Shown here: positions 20,989 through 33,916 of the stretch, piece by piece
Layout: every line of letters begins with the position of its first letter
Numbering within the stretch: position 1 is the first letter of the stretch
NCBI RefSeq assembly: GCF_033568475.1
Contig: NC_133123.1
Coordinates: 133,520,930 to 133,584,929, forward strand
From: Henckelia pumila
Taxonomy: Eukaryota; Streptophyta; Magnoliopsida; Lamiales; Gesneriaceae
Direction: 5' to 3'
Length of the DNA: 64,000 bases
Notes under the pieces: generated by a model
Seen by the model: only the letters and a program-made list of their open reading frames with translations
Databases searched by the model: none
Told to the model about the DNA's origin: nothing
Translations under genes and position numbers: made by a program

Positions 20989-23204
20989 ATGGCTAAGTTC
21001 TTGAAACCATGCCTGTTTCTATTTATCATTGTTGTTGTTCTTGGTACGAGATTTTAAATAATCGTGCATCAAATCTATTTCCCTTTTTCAAATAAAATGG
21101 TTACACATTGTTTGTGCGTGTTTCTAATTAGGTACTTCCCAAGTTTATGCCGCTTTACGGCTTTATGACTACTCATACACAGCTGAGGCAAGCTATCTTC
21201 CGATACTCTTTGTGATCATACTAAATCGAACCGAATAAGCCGATGGATATTGTAGAACAGGGGAGGGCATATGTTATCATTACCTGATCTTGTCTTTTTT
21301 GCATGCATGCAGTGTCTGAAAACACCCCTAAAACCCCAATATGATGGAGGGATAGTTGTGAATCCCGAACTGAGTGAAGGATTCACTGGTTGGAAAGGAT
21401 ATGGAAAAGCCAAGATCCAAATCAGCTTAGCTGATGAAGATGGCAACAAATACATCACTGCTGCCACCACAGACTTGGTTGCTTCAGCCCGCTCCAACAC
21501 TTCCTTCCATAGCTTTGCACAAGATTTTAATCTAGACAAAGACATGCTCTACTCCTTCTCTGGTACGGAAACTGAATTTGATTTCTTGCTAATTTATGAA
21601 ACTATAAACAACATATATACATTGTTATAATCCTTTTGTAGCTTGGTTGCAAGTAAGAGAAGGCGAGGCCCATATAAAAGCTATGATCCAACCAAAACAC
21701 AGCAATGTTAGTATTATAGTTGGCAGGGTCGAGGCTCGAGAAGGTTGTTGGTCCATGCTCAAGGGTGGCTTCATCCTCGACGTCTCCGGCCCCGCAACCC
21801 TTTACTTTGAGGTACTCTTATTCTGCTATACATCTTCATTGAATGATCCTAGTAACGCCTATAGCATATTGTTCTACTAATTTATTTATTTTTCATATTT
21901 ATAGAGCGACCTTTCAATTGCTGAAATATGGGGAGATAGCATCTCATTGCAGCCATTTACATATGAAGAATGGAGATCCCACCAATATCAAACCATCGAG
22001 AAGGTGCATCATTTTTGTCACTAGATTTTCATCCCAACAGAGCTAACAATTCATATTGTATCCATTTCAGGTACGCAAGACCAAGGTGAAATTCCAAGCC
22101 GTGGACAAAGCGGGTCGACCCGTACCCAACGCCAAAGTATCCATCAAACAGATGGAGCCACATTTCCCAGTGGGCTCTGCAATAACCGTGCACATCCTCA
22201 ACAACACGGCCTACAAGAACTGGTTCCTCCCCAGGTTCCGTTACGCAGTTTTCGACCATGATCTCAAATGGCAGGCCACAGAGCAAGCAAGAGGCGTCGT
22301 CAACTACTCGCTGCCGGATAGATTACTCGAATTCTGCAAGGAACACAACATCAAAGCCCGAGGCCACACGATCCTCTGGGAAAACCCGGCGGTGTTACCC
22401 CCTTGGGTCGGGAACTTAACCGAGAACCGCAAATACTTCCAAGCAGCAGTGGACATGAGAGTACAGTCGGTAGTGAACAGATACAAGGGCCAATTCATCC
22501 ACTGGGATGTCCTGAATGAGAACATGCATTTCTACTTCTATGAAGACAAGTTAGGCCCCAACATCACCGTCGATTTGTTCAAGAAAGTGCACGAGATCGA
22601 CCCGGAGACACCCCTGTTTCTGAACGAGTACTTCACCATAGAGAAAGCCGTGGACAAGCTAGCATCCCCACCTCGTTATTTGCAGAAGATCGCTGAGATA
22701 AGGAAGAAGGGATTTAACGGGACCATCGGGATCGGTTTGCAGAGCCATCTCACATGGTTGAGCCTGCCGTATATGAGGGCTTCATTGGATGTTCTTGCTT
22801 CCACGAAGCTGCCCGTTTGGGTGACTGAATTGGATGTCTCTGTTTATGCTCCGGACAGGGTGTGGGCCTTGGAGAATGCGATCAGGGAGGTTCATTCTCA
22901 CCCCACAGTTCAAGGCATGCTGCTTTGGACTTCATGGTATCCACAGCCAAAAGGGTGCTGGCGTATGTGCTTGACGGATGATAATTTCAAGAACTTGGGT
23001 ACAGGGGATAAGCTGGACAAGTTCTTGCATGAAGTGAAACATGGAGACGGTGTGCATGGAACCACTGATAGCAATGGCTATTTCGAGGCATCGCTGTTTC
23101 ATGGAGAATACGAAGCTGGTGTGGATAAGGAGACGGGTTCGGAGAGATTCGTGGTGTTGCCAACTCTAGAGGCACAAGATCCGGTGATCCTTCAGGTCGC
23201 GTGA
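20989..23204 (+). CDS. Secreted CBM22-GH10 endo-1,4-beta-xylanase, copy 1
   Basis: Six exons: 20989-21043, 21132-21187, 21313-21562, 21642-21811, 21905-22003 and 22071-23204, giving 587 residues. A hydrophobic signal peptide (MAKFLKPCLFLFIIVVVLG) directs it to the cell wall. Exons 3-5 (about residues 38-210) form a CBM22 carbohydrate-binding module with NPELSEGFTGWKGYGKA. The last exon holds the GH10 barrel. The acid/base Glu is in HWDVLNENMHF (about E360) and the nucleophile Glu in VWVTELDVS (about E463). The substrate-binding HTILWENP is also intact. These enzymes cut beta-1,4-xylan backbones with retention. Intron 2 begins GAG|GCAAGC, a GC-AG intron required to join YTAE to CLKTP in frame and also seen in copy 2. 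The frame is intact throughout. A tandem paralogue lies 3.8 kb downstream. Confidence 0.92.
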
Positions 23205-23347
23205 CTGATGAGTGAATGACAGAATCAAGAATTGGGATGAAAATATGTATGCATGTATGTATGTAATTTGGGTAAATGTGATGTAAAAATGAATCAACTT
23301 GTGTAAAGCTTGTGAAATGGAATATAAAACCTCCTTTCAATGGGGAT

Positions 23348-24059
23348 ACCGTATTAAAAAAAATGAGTTATTGAAGCATACGCATGCGATTTTCATCTGT
23401 CGTAAAAAAGTTTTAAAAAAATAAAATTCATCGACACGCCCGGAACATCAGCATCATATGAAACATTATGTGTGTATAAGATCGGTGTTACTTTTAAAAG
23501 TATATCAAAATAACTAATAAAATCTCCTTCCCCAAATTTGATGATCTCCTTTCCCAAATTTTAAAAGTATATCAGCTTTAAAAATATAAAATAACGAAAA
23601 TTAAGTACAATATTAAATATAAACACATTTAAAATATATAATAAATTATTATGTAAAGCCTAATAAAAAATTTAAAATTTAATTATTTATAATTTGGTTA
23701 ATTCGGTCAACCGAATTTTTTTGATGAAAGCCAAAAATCGAACCAAATTAATCGAAATTTTCTAACACTAAAACCGAATTTCCGAATTAACCAAACCGAA
23801 TTTTCAAATTCTTCGGTTCGATCTATTAATTCGATTTAACCGAAATAATGCTCACCCCTAACCATAATAAATCAACCACAAATTTTTTATTTTGGTATCG
23901 GATGATCCCATGATCATAGAGTTTGCAAAATTTTAAAAATCAAAATTAAATATAACCTAAATGTTTAAAACTTTACAAAAAAATATTTAGATGACCGTAT
24001 TTTTTATATTGTTTATACACTATACACCGTTTAATGTAAAAAATAACACGTTCATTTGA
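23348..24059. other. AT-rich intergenic DNA with an aattcggtt-rich segment
   Basis: 23690-23865 repeats the aattcggtt/aaccgaa motif on both strands and ends in 'aatgctcacccctaac', the style of a common plant dispersed repeat. No gene. Confidence 0.4.
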
Positions 24060-26040
24060 TTGCTTTGTCCGATGTCTGTACTGTACACCTATGCGCACTC
24101 CCATTTACCCGCTGCAGGTACAAACACCACCGAACGCCGTCGTTTTACTGGAGAATTCGCAACCGCCACAGCTTCTCTTCGCAGCAAAGGAATTAAATCC
24201 TCGGCTCTTTCCGAACGACCATTTGTGTATTTTCTCCTGTTTACATGCATTTCGTGACCCATTGAGTTGTAAGATGTGGCCTTTGAGTTATAGTGTTAAG
24301 AAGAAGTTCAGGTAGGAGTTTATCGCTGATTTTGGAATCTGGGTATTGTTTATTGGTGGCAGAGAAATCTTTGGATTTACGTGGAGTTAATACTTGGCTT
24401 ACTACACGATTTGATTCTTGCTTCTTTTATCTGTTACGTTGCTGGAGATGATGACTTGCTGAATGTTTAAATGGTCATAAATGAATTGCATGCTACTGGC
24501 TCGTTTCTGTATCATATTGAACATTAGCAAGCAGTTCTAATGAGATTTTTTATGTGATTCTGTTATTTGGGCAAGAATAGATACGGGATTTTAATATTTC
24601 ATACCAATTTTCCAACTTTTGTTTTTCGTATGCAATGACATTTTTCCCATTTCAAGATTGGATTTTTCCTTTCCTCATTTATGCGGAAGGTGATTGCTGG
24701 TTGATATTTTAAGTCGCTAAATGGGAAGAGAAGAGAACGGCCTCACCCAGAAAATGGAGGAGGAAAAGTAGAGCCTTATAAGTCAAATGGTTCGAAAACA
24801 AGAGAAGTTTGTCGGACTGGAGAATTTAGACTTTAGTTGACCATGATGCATATTATGATGTTGTACTTGCCAGGACAGGGGGCACACAGTTTGTTAATGA
24901 ATTATTTGAATTCAAATACTTATGGAGGAAAGTCATGAGGTGGATAGGGACTGCAGCCACTTATTGTTGAGCATTCCGACATTGGACGAAAAGTTTGGAC
25001 CAGTTAAGAAGCGAAAAGAGACTAGCAACATTGTCATTGATAATGATAATGATGATGATTGCTACATTGAGGAGGAGAATGACCCTTAATGTGAACCGTT
25101 ATAAAAAATTCCAAGGAACATGGAAAGTCTTGTGTATTTCATTTTGGGAGAGCTGGTTCACCATGGGTCATTAAATATGAAAGAAAGAGAAATTAGTTTA
25201 GACCAGGAGTGTGATTCAGAACCTAGGAGGAGATTAAGGAGTGAGATAAAACATGATTATGGACTTCCAAATCATCATATAGAAAATCGGCACAAGCATT
25301 ATAAGATCTACTTCAGTTGAAATGAACGAGTCCTTGACCCAGGAAAATACAAGAAAGAGGTCAAGAACCTGAAGGTAGAGGCAGGAAACGCTCAACTGGT
25401 GACATGGTGTCAAATTTGGACTATCTTACTTCCCTTCAAAGTTCCAAATTGTTGATGATTACTTTGTTTGCACATTTGGGGGTGGTACAATAGTGTATGA
25501 GAAGGATGATATGCAGAATAATCAGGAGAAAGAGAATTCTGATATTGAACACGCTTCTGATGGTGAAATCCTAGATGTAGCTGCATTCTACAAGGAAGGA
25601 AATTTGAAACCTTATGTTAATGCTTCACCTGAAGTTAGTGAACATGTATGTTGATGTTTTAGTGCGGCACACTTCCACCAGTCCTCCTTTTCTATTTAAC
25701 AATCCGTGCCACTTCATGTGTGTTGGGATCTTGATCACTTAGGCAGATGATGAATGATGACATCTTCCGGAACCTCGGTGGTCAAACCATGCAGCCTAGG
25801 TTTAGGCAAGAAGTAGTCGTTGTTCTTAGGAAGCCATATGACAAAGAGGAGCACAATAAGCCTTCGCAAGATGTTAAAATCCACAAACCAGGAAACCATC
25901 ATATGGGACTTGCGTGGAGGGAATGAACGGTCGTGCGCAACAGAGAAAGTTGGAAAATCTTACATGGATAGATTTCCTGGTCAGATCATGATTTTTAGCT
26001 CTGGACTGACATTACCATGTCTTAATTTTCATGTTTGATG
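24060..26040 (+). pseudogene. Decayed plant gene of unknown function between the xylanase copies
   Basis: Codon-like stretches appear in several frames on the plus strand but no frame is continuous. Readable blocks include HLLLSIPTLDEKFGPVKKRK followed by an acidic run (about 24958-25087), IVIDNDNDDDCYIEEENDP, RFRQEVVVVLRKPYDKEEHN (about 25799) and, in another frame, ERSCATEKVGKSYMDRFPGQ (about 25926). The LRKPYD...KxGKSYxDxxPG order looks like the C-terminal region of a plant-specific uncharacterised family, but I cannot name it with certainty. Intact splice sites were not found. The start and the left border are approximate. It interrupts what was once the spacer between the two xylanase genes, or arrived with the duplication. 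Confidence 0.5.
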
Positions 26041-26734
26041 ATCGCTTTAATTTCTGTGCATGTGAGTTTTGTCTTGAAGTTATGGGTCTCTTCATTTGAT
26101 TTTTGACCGATTGTAGTTAGTTTCAAATTAAAAAAAAATGCAATCTTATGAAAATCTGGGGAATTTGTGGAAGGAAAGTTTTGGATTCTTGTTATTTTGG
26201 AATCACTTGGATTGGGTACGGCCGTTTATTTGGCCGTTCCTTAAGATGGCCTTGCTCATCCTCTGATTCTAGCAGAAAAGCATATGCAAAAGTTGAGCAA
26301 AGTATGGAAAAGAAGAACTAAATAAGGGAGATGGAGCAGGAAAATCAGATCATGTATAAAGATGTTAACGATCCAAAGCTAAGTGAAGTTCAACGACAAT
26401 ATCATATTAGGATCTTCGTAAGTGATTCAGTCATTAATTTATTCAGTTCGTGCTTTGTAGTTAATTAGATTTAATTAATTATACTTTTTTATTTACGTGA
26501 TTTTTTTTAAAAAAAAATTTGCATGTGAGCTTTTAAAATATAATTCGTGTAATTTTAATTTGTTAACATTATATGTAATTTAATTATGTTTTTCAAATAC
26601 AAACTTATCAAATTGAATAAAACACTTCACATTTCAACATCATCTCCGCAGTATCATTGCACACAAAGGGTGACAACCTCTTGATGTCCTAAATTAAATT
26701 TGAATAATCATGGGCACTCAATATCACAGCCCTC
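26041..26734. other. Intergenic DNA upstream of xylanase copy 2
   Basis: May include further 3' remnants of the decayed gene up to about 26420, then AT-rich spacer. No intact gene. Confidence 0.35.
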
Positions 26735-26862
26735 GGGGAGGTGAATACAAAAGGAAGAATGAACCTCACAAATATGTGGGTAAAAAATAGTAAAGAGAAA
26801 ATTGTGGTCTACCTTCAGAAGTAAAATAAAATTTGTGGTCCAAAATCTCAATAGATTTCTTC

Positions 26863-26870
26863 TATTTAAA
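26863..26870 (+). promoter_or_regulatory. TATA-like box of xylanase copy 2
   Basis: TATTTAAA 131 bp before the ATG, matching copy 1. Confidence 0.5.
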
Positions 26871-26993
26871 CGCATCGAATCAAGCTAACCATTTCAAATT
26901 TTTCTCCCCACTAAAAAGGAGAAGTTTTTTGGTGGACAAGAAAAATTTTTCTTTTATCAGTTTCTTTGGAAACAAAACCAAAACTTTTCAACA

Positions 26994-29194
26994 ATGGCGA
27001 AGTTCTTGAAACCTTGCTTGTTTCTTTTTGCCATTGTTTTTGTTCTTGGTACGATTTTATTTGTACATCACATCTATTTCCCTCGTATTTTTTTTCAAAT
27101 AAAATGGTTACACGTTTTTGTGTTTTTCACAGGTAATACCCAAGTTTATGCCGCTTTACGGCCTTATGACTACTCATACACTGCTGAGGCAACCTACCTT
27201 CTCTTTGTGATCATATGAAATCGAGCTAAATATAGGACACGGTATTATCATTACCTGATCTCGATATTTAAATGCATGCAGTGTCTGAAAACACCTCTGA
27301 AACCCCAATACGATGGAGGGATAGTTGTGAATCCTGAACTGAGCGAAGGATTCACTGGTTGGAAAGGATATGGAAAAGCCAGGATCCAGATCGGCGTAGC
27401 TGATGAAGATGGCAACAAATACATCACTGCTGCCACCACCGACTTGGCTGCTTCAGCCCGCTCCAACACTTCCTTCCATAGCTTTGCACAAGATTTTCAT
27501 CTTGACAAAGACTTGCTCTACTCCTTCTCTGGCACGTCAATTTCAGCAATCTCTGATATTCATATCTTATGATTTCTTGCTTTCTGAAACTATAACATGT
27601 ATTGTCATAATTTTTTGTAGCTTGGTTGCGAGTAAGGGAAGGCGAGGCCCATATAAAAGCTATGATCCAGCCAAAACATAGCAATGTCAGTATTATCGTT
27701 GGCAGAGTCGAGGCTCGAGAAGGTTGTTGGTCCATGCTCAAGGGTGGCTTCATCCTCGACGTCTCCGGCCCCGCAACCCTTTACTTTGAGGTACTTTTAT
27801 TCTGCTATCTTCATTGAATGATCCTCCTAATGCCTAGCATATTGTTCTACTAATATCTTTTTCGAATTATTCAGAGCGACCTTTCGATTGCTGAAATATG
27901 GGGAGATAGCATCTCATTGCAGCCATTCACATACGAAGAATGGAGATCCCACCAATATGAAACCATCGAGAAGGTGCATCATTTTTGTCACTAGATTTTC
28001 ATGATGGATGTATATATATAATCCCAACAGAGCTAACAATTCATATTGTATCCATTTCAGGTACGCAAGACCAAGGTGAAATTCCAAGCCGTGGACCTAG
28101 CAGGTCGACCGGTACCTAACGCCAAAGTATCCATCAAACAAATCGAGCCACATTTCCCAGTGGGCTCCGCAATAACCGAGCACATCCTCAACAACACGGC
28201 GTACCAGAACTGGTTCCTCCCCAGATTCCGGTACACGGTCTTCGACCGTAATCTCAAATGGACTTTCACAGAGGAAAAAAGAGGCGTCTTCAACTACTCG
28301 GTGCCTGATAGATTACTCGAATTCTCCAAGGAACACAACCTCAAAGTGCGAGGCCACACAATCCTCTGGGAAAACCCGATAAAGATGCCCCTTTGGGCCA
28401 CAAACCTAACAGATAACTGCGAATTCTTCCAAGCTGCAGTGGACATCAGAGTACAGTCCGTGGTGAACAGATACAAGGGCCAATTCATTCACTGGGATGT
28501 CTTGAATGAGAACATGCATTTCACGTACTACGATGAGAAATTGGGACCTGATGTGACTGTCAATTTGTTCAAGAAGGCGCACGAGATCGACCCGAAAACA
28601 CCCTTGTTTCTGAATGAATATTTCACCATAGAGAAGGCTGTGGACAAGCTGGCATCCCCACCTCTTTATTTGAAGAATATCGCGGAGCTGAAGAACAAGG
28701 GGTTTAACGGGACTATTGGTATCGGGTTGCAGACCCATCTCACATGGTTGAGCCTGCCATATATGAGGGCTTCATTGGATGTTCTTGCTTCCACGAAGCT
28801 GCCTGTTTGGGTGACTGAATTGGATGTCTCCGTTTACGCTCCTGACAGGGTGTGGGCCTTGGACAACGCGCTCAGGGAGGTTCATTCTCACCCCACAGTT
28901 CAAGGCATGCTGCTTTGGGGTGCATGGTATCCACAGCCAAAAGGGTGTTGGCGTATGTGCTTAACAGATGATAATTTCAAGAACTTGGGTACAGGAGATA
29001 AGCTGGACAAGTTCTTACATGAAGTGAAACATGGAGATGGTGTGCATGGAATCACTGATAACAATGGTTATTTCGAGGCATCCCTCTTTCATGGAGAATA
29101 CGAAGCTCATGTGGATAAGGAGTCGGGTTCGGAGAGATTCCTTGTGTTGCCAACTCTAGAGGCACAAGATCCGGTTATCCTCCAGGTCGCGTGA
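26994..29194 (+). CDS. Secreted CBM22-GH10 endo-1,4-beta-xylanase, copy 2
   Basis: Same architecture and length (587 residues) as copy 1: exons 26994-27048, 27133-27188, 27282-27531, 27621-27790, 27875-27973 and 28061-29194. The signal peptide is MAKFLKPCLFLFAIVFVLG. CBM22 and GH10 domains are intact, with both catalytic Glu motifs (HWDVLNENMHF, VWVTELDVS). Differences cluster in the early GH10 region (for example TFTEEKRGVFNYSVPD against ATEQARGVVNYSLPD), which may alter substrate handling. Intron 2 again starts GAG|GCAACC. Intron 3 starts G|GCACGT where copy 1 has G|GTACGG. Copy 2 therefore needs two GC donors, the second with a poor consensus, or a GT four bases on that would shift the frame. 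Splicing efficiency of this copy is therefore in doubt, although the exons are open. Confidence 0.9.
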
Positions 29195-29319
29195 TGAATG
29201 ACAAAACCAAGAATTCGGATGAAAAATATGTACACATGTAATTGGGTAAATGAGATGTAAAAATGAATGAACTTGTGTAAAGCTTGTAAAAAGGAGGAAA
29301 ACTTTCTTTCAATGGGGAT

Positions 29320-30029
29320 TAAAAAATAAAAATAAAAAATAATAACTAGCACCAACTCTAATATTCGATAACGTCTTAAAGTTAGAAGTGACTAATCGAA
29401 CACGCATGCAATTTTTATATTACTTCCACATTTGGTAGCTTAATATCTAACTTGCTTCAAATTTTTTATGGATAATTAATGTTGAACCAATTTTGAATAT
29501 ACAGAAAGTCTTTTTAATTGAGACTGCTTTGTTGTCTTCTCGCAAAAGGTATCGCTCAAATAGCAAGAAAGAAATTTCTTTCTTTTTTCCTTTTTTTTCA
29601 AAAAAAATAAATAAATAAATAAATTAGAGGTGTCAATGCCATGGTGCAATGCAATAGCACACCCCCTAATATCACCATCGCAAACCACAAACTCATAGCG
29701 CTATCCCAAAAGAATACGTCCTTAGTAAAAAGAACTTCGTTCGAAATAATGTTTTACAATTTATATTATATTAACACAATAAAATTCATCCTCGTACACG
29801 AAACAGGTTTAAAAAGCAGTATCACTGACCTTCATATTAAATTACATCTTTTTCCCTAAAAGTTTTACCATTTCCTGAAAATCCTGAGAACTGATCCAAA
29901 CAAACAAACAGCACATATGAAAAAAAAATTAATATGGAAAATCTATGACGTCGTTTGACATATCATGTAAACACTTAAAAATTGCAAGACAAGTGATATC
30001 AGAGCTTTAAACATATTGTTGTAGCCACC
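29320..30029. other. Convergent intergenic region
   Basis: AT-rich, with (AAAT)n-like low-complexity DNA near 29603-29625. It lies between the 3' ends of xylanase copy 2 (plus) and the R3H gene (minus). No gene. Confidence 0.4.
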
Positions 30030-30914
30030 GCGCCCGCTAGCGCGTCTTGTGAATGACCGGACAGTAATCTACCCTTCAGCACAGCATCCTGGATCTCTTT
30101 TCTTGACAAGAGCCACGATTTAAATTCACTCTACAATTCAGCATGGTGAAAATCCTTTCCATAAAAAGATAACCTGCTAGATTTGAAAAGAGATAATTAC
30201 ACAACTTTCCCCACATGATACCAAAATGTGAATGTTTACAAACCCCATGAGAAGGGGGATGGATGAATCAGGTTGAGCAAAGATAACTTAGATAGAAAAG
30301 TTTACGACTTTGATATCTAGGTGGGGTCCAATTCAACAATAAATTTCTAGTAGCTCAGTTTGCACTTCACCTAGAATAAAAAGATCGCAAGTCAAGCTTG
30401 ACTTAAGTTTTGACTGAATTACTGAGAAGTAGACTCACCTCCACCCCTATAATCTACAATTTTTTTAGGATGGATAGTGTAACTTGTACACATACATCAG
30501 TAGACGTAGATGAGATTTGCAACTTGGGACAAATGGATTATTTAGTTACTGAAGATACCTGGGGCCACAATCGGAATTCAAGTTTACAGCTCTGATATTC
30601 CTTTTCCAGTCGACTTTTATCATCATCATCACCTGTATAAGCAGCAGAAAGGCGGAGCGCTAGGGAGCTCGGTTACCTTTCTTTAGCAATGCTGCTGACA
30701 ACATACTCCATCATAAAGCATGAAGCTGCTCCCAATCAAACTGAAATTCGCTGGATAGACCAAAAGTAGTGAATGCAAGATCCAGAACCACTACCCAGCT
30801 CATCTCAGTCACTTATGCCTGCACCGTAGCCAGGGAATTAATATGCCACCCTAGCAGCCACATTCAAGGAAGCCCAAAACCTTCCTGGCTGGGTGCAGGC
30901 ATGGCCCAGACCCC
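30030..30914 (-). other. Probable 3' UTR of the R3H gene
   Basis: Downstream of the R3H stop on the minus strand, with more balanced base composition than the surrounding spacer. No open frame of note. The extent is inferred from composition only. Confidence 0.4.
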
Positions 30915-33900
30915 TCACCGAGGCCGGGCTACTCCAAAACTAGCATCATGTTGCTGCTGATGAGACTGAAATGAGAAATTAGCAAAAGGTGATGGATTGT
31001 GGTTATAGGTGTACGCAACAAATTTTTTTAAAAAAAAATTACTGACAATCAAACAAGGACAATTTCGAAGGGGGAAAATATTTTCAAGTACAAGAGAGCT
31101 ATCAATAATGTAATACCAAAGTTTTAATAAAATATAATAAAAATGGGCACGTAAATTTATAAACCCTACATAACTGTATAAGCCTACCTCCGCATATTGT
31201 GCAATTTCTTTGCACAATGAAAAAAATAAACCTGGTGAATAAAGGAGTCACTTTTTTGTTAATGGAAGGAAGTCACCCATAGGTAGCCAAATTAGTCGAA
31301 CCAAAGAAATAGATATGACATCCTTACAAATCATACCTGTGAAAAAGGCTGATGAACCTGTTCATGAGGATGGATGTAAGGTAGTCCAGCTGGTTGACAA
31401 GGATATTGAGGAGAATTCAAGTAGAGTCCAGAGTTTGCATGCATATTGACATTACCAGGACTAAATGGGGACATCATGGCTTCTGTAGGGCCATACCCAA
31501 TACCGGTAGGAGCTGATGGTGAAGCCCATGGCGGTAGATGTTGGGGCACAGGTCGAGGCTGATGCTCAGAAGAAATTGAGGACTGACCGTGGCTTGATCC
31601 AAGCTGTGGAAATTCAGTGTTGTAGTTTAATGCAGGTGCATACATAGGCTGAATAGTGTAAGCCCCTCCACTAAATCCAAAACCAGGGTCAAACCTTTGC
31701 ATGTACCTGAGGAAATTGTAAAACATTAGCTCCAACCCAACCAATGAAAACCAAATAATTTTTATTTTTTTCAAACTCTTGCAAATAACTTGGTTGACCA
31801 AAGCTAGATCCTTGTCCAAAAGTTATTCTACGATCAGCAAAGAATTGTTGTCTGTTAATCAAAAACCATCAATGTTTATTAAACAAATTAAAACATTTCA
31901 TATTTAACAGAAACAGTAAGATCCACTTGGTGTTCACTGGTCAAACACAAGCAAATGCAAAGATCAATATTAACTAAAACACAATCACAATTAAATAAGA
32001 AAACAGAGCAGCAAAGGTCTTTAAGCAGAAGACAATCTGAATGTGATCCCTCCTTAAAAAAGCAAAAAAATGTAATGATAACAAAGATCTTGAGAAGCGC
32101 TAACAGTAGCAATATCAAAAATGAACAAAATGGAGTGGGACAGCCGGACAGGCAAGAAGGGAAAGAGAGCCAATCATACCTGTCGTATCTCCTGTCATAG
32201 TCGGGATCCTTACGATCACCTTCACGATCCCGAAAGATAGCCACTCTATTATTTGTTAAGTGCCTACCTATGGGCTCCTTCTCAGTCATACTCCCAGTTA
32301 TTCTACTGCTGATTACAGAAGAATCGGAATAACTTCTGCCAATATTCAAATCAGACCCACCTACTGGAAAAAGCCTTTCTTCTGCCCTTTTATTCCCCAC
32401 TGGACCCCGTTGAAAACCATCCTGCGCCCTATGTTCAGTTTCTGGTTTCCCACTGGAACTTCCACCAGAATTGCTGGAACTAAATATTCGTGCCCGAGCC
32501 CTATTATATTCCTCCTTTCTTTCCTCCACACTTTTAGAACTATTGGATTTGGCTAGATGAACATTTGAATTGCTCGTGGTCTGTGATCCCTTTTGTGGCC
32601 TTTGCTTGATTGCAACCTTATAAACTCCACCCTCTTCGGTAGGAAGATTTACAGGAATGTCAGCCAGACGAATCAAAGGAAGCCGAATATTAGAAGTCTT
32701 CCGAACAATGATCCTAGAGCCAGCTCCATCAGGAAGATTATTATCCAATAAAACCATGGACTGCAAAGAATAGTGCTGGGCTACGCGATGGGCAGCCAAG
32801 CGCAAATATGAAGTAGGAAGATGTTGGAATTCCATTTGGTCCCTAGTTGGATCGCGAATGAACTTTTCAACATCCTGCTCCATTCGCAGGACTGAACATA
32901 CCAGAATATCATTATCCACTCAATCATCAAATGCAAATTAAAAACCATAATAAAGAAATAAAGACAGAGAATGCACAATCATAGGATCACAAAATTGCAC
33001 GAACCATCAGGAAAGGATATTGGGGCCATCTCATCTTTGCAATTCATCAGATTTCATCATCTTGTAAACAAATTATGTGGATAAAAAACAGAAAAAACAG
33101 AAAATCACAGACCATAAATAAAGTAGATGCGCACAATCTCACTCGTGCATGTCAACTGGGGTGACAGTTCAAAATCGATTTGAGACAAAAAAAAATAAAG
33201 TTTTGCGACCATATATTCAAATAATGATGCATAACTTCCAGTAAAATTCGGTGAAACTGGCCGAATGGAAGAAAATTGTGAAACATGGATAATTAGTAGA
33301 AACTAGAGAAACATACAAACGCTTCCATTTCAAAAAACAATAATTTACACATGAAATTTCATTGAATTCAGGTTCCAATTACTAAAAAACTGACAAGTTT
33401 TGTTTCTGGGAGCATGGAATTTTAAGCTTTTTTAGCAAATTTTTATCGTGAAAGCTAAAATTTAACTTTGACCGGTGAACTTTCAATAAATATACAATCA
33501 TAATTCACACAAAAACTACCAGAGCCATATTAAAAAATTTTGAATTCAAAACTTTTGCAAACATCCAAAAATAGTGTTCAGGAGGAAAGAAATAAAAGAC
33601 TGAAAAAAATCGAACAGATAGATAATACTGCCTCTAACAAAGACTCACCGGAGAGCCGCTCGCGAGGATTCTGTATGGCTTCCCGCAAAAACTGATCCAC
33701 TGACTGAATCAAATCATCTTTGCTAGATCCTGAAACCAACACTGAGCCATCGGCTATCTCGGGTTGACTCGAACTAGTATTACTAGAGCTTGAATCCTTT
33801 CTAGAAGAAAGCAAGAGACGGCGCATGCTGGCGTCAACATCGGCAACCTCCCACGACTCCGGAGGAGCGAGACCGTCATCCGGCGCATCCAAGGACGTCG

Positions 33901-33916
33901 CCGCAGCACTCTCCAT
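30915..33916 (-). CDS. R3H-SUZ domain RNA-binding protein
   Basis: Five exons on the minus strand: 33916-33649, 32891-32180, 31851-31777, 31706-31337 and 30965-30915, giving 491 residues in one frame. The N-terminus (MESAAATSLDAPDDGLAPPE) is acidic and Ser-rich. Residues about 90-165 form the R3H domain (single-stranded nucleic-acid binding): VLRMEQDVEKFIRDPTRDQM, then SYLRLAAHRVAQHYSLQ. A SUZ-like segment follows (SVEERKEEYNRARARIFSS), then an Arg/Asp-rich part (RDREGDRKDPDYDRRYDR) and a Pro/Gln/Tyr-rich low-complexity tail. The tail ends SHQQQHDASFGVARPR, the conserved end of plant R3H-SUZ proteins. Such proteins bind mRNA or ssDNA; the precise role is unclear. Exon 3 is only 75 bases and uses a weak donor (GA|GTTTGA), chosen because it alone keeps YLQ-EYMQRFDPG in frame. 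Confidence 0.88.

Larger units (their letters stand above)
20730..23347 (+). repeat. Duplicated block, unit 1 (promoter, xylanase gene, 3' UTR)
   Basis: High similarity to 26735-29319 begins about 250 bp before the start codon (aaggaggaatgaacctcac) and ends about 140 bp after the stop (tttcaatggggat). The duplication therefore carried promoter, gene and 3' UTR. Confidence 0.85.
26735..29319 (+). repeat. Duplicated block, unit 2 (promoter, xylanase gene, 3' UTR)
   Basis: Pairs with 20730-23347 in the same orientation, including the TATTTAAA box and the 3' UTR. Confidence 0.85.

Noticed and set aside
22029-22525. Minus-strand ORFs over the xylanase exons (also 28057-28738)
   Set aside because: Antisense shadows of a strongly conserved plus-strand coding exon.
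31888-32179. Hydrophobic segment (LLLLALLKIFVIITFFCFF) extending the R3H exon, resembling a membrane helix
   Set aside because: It is read-through into intron 2. A GT donor at 32179 and the in-frame next exon give the normal R3H protein.
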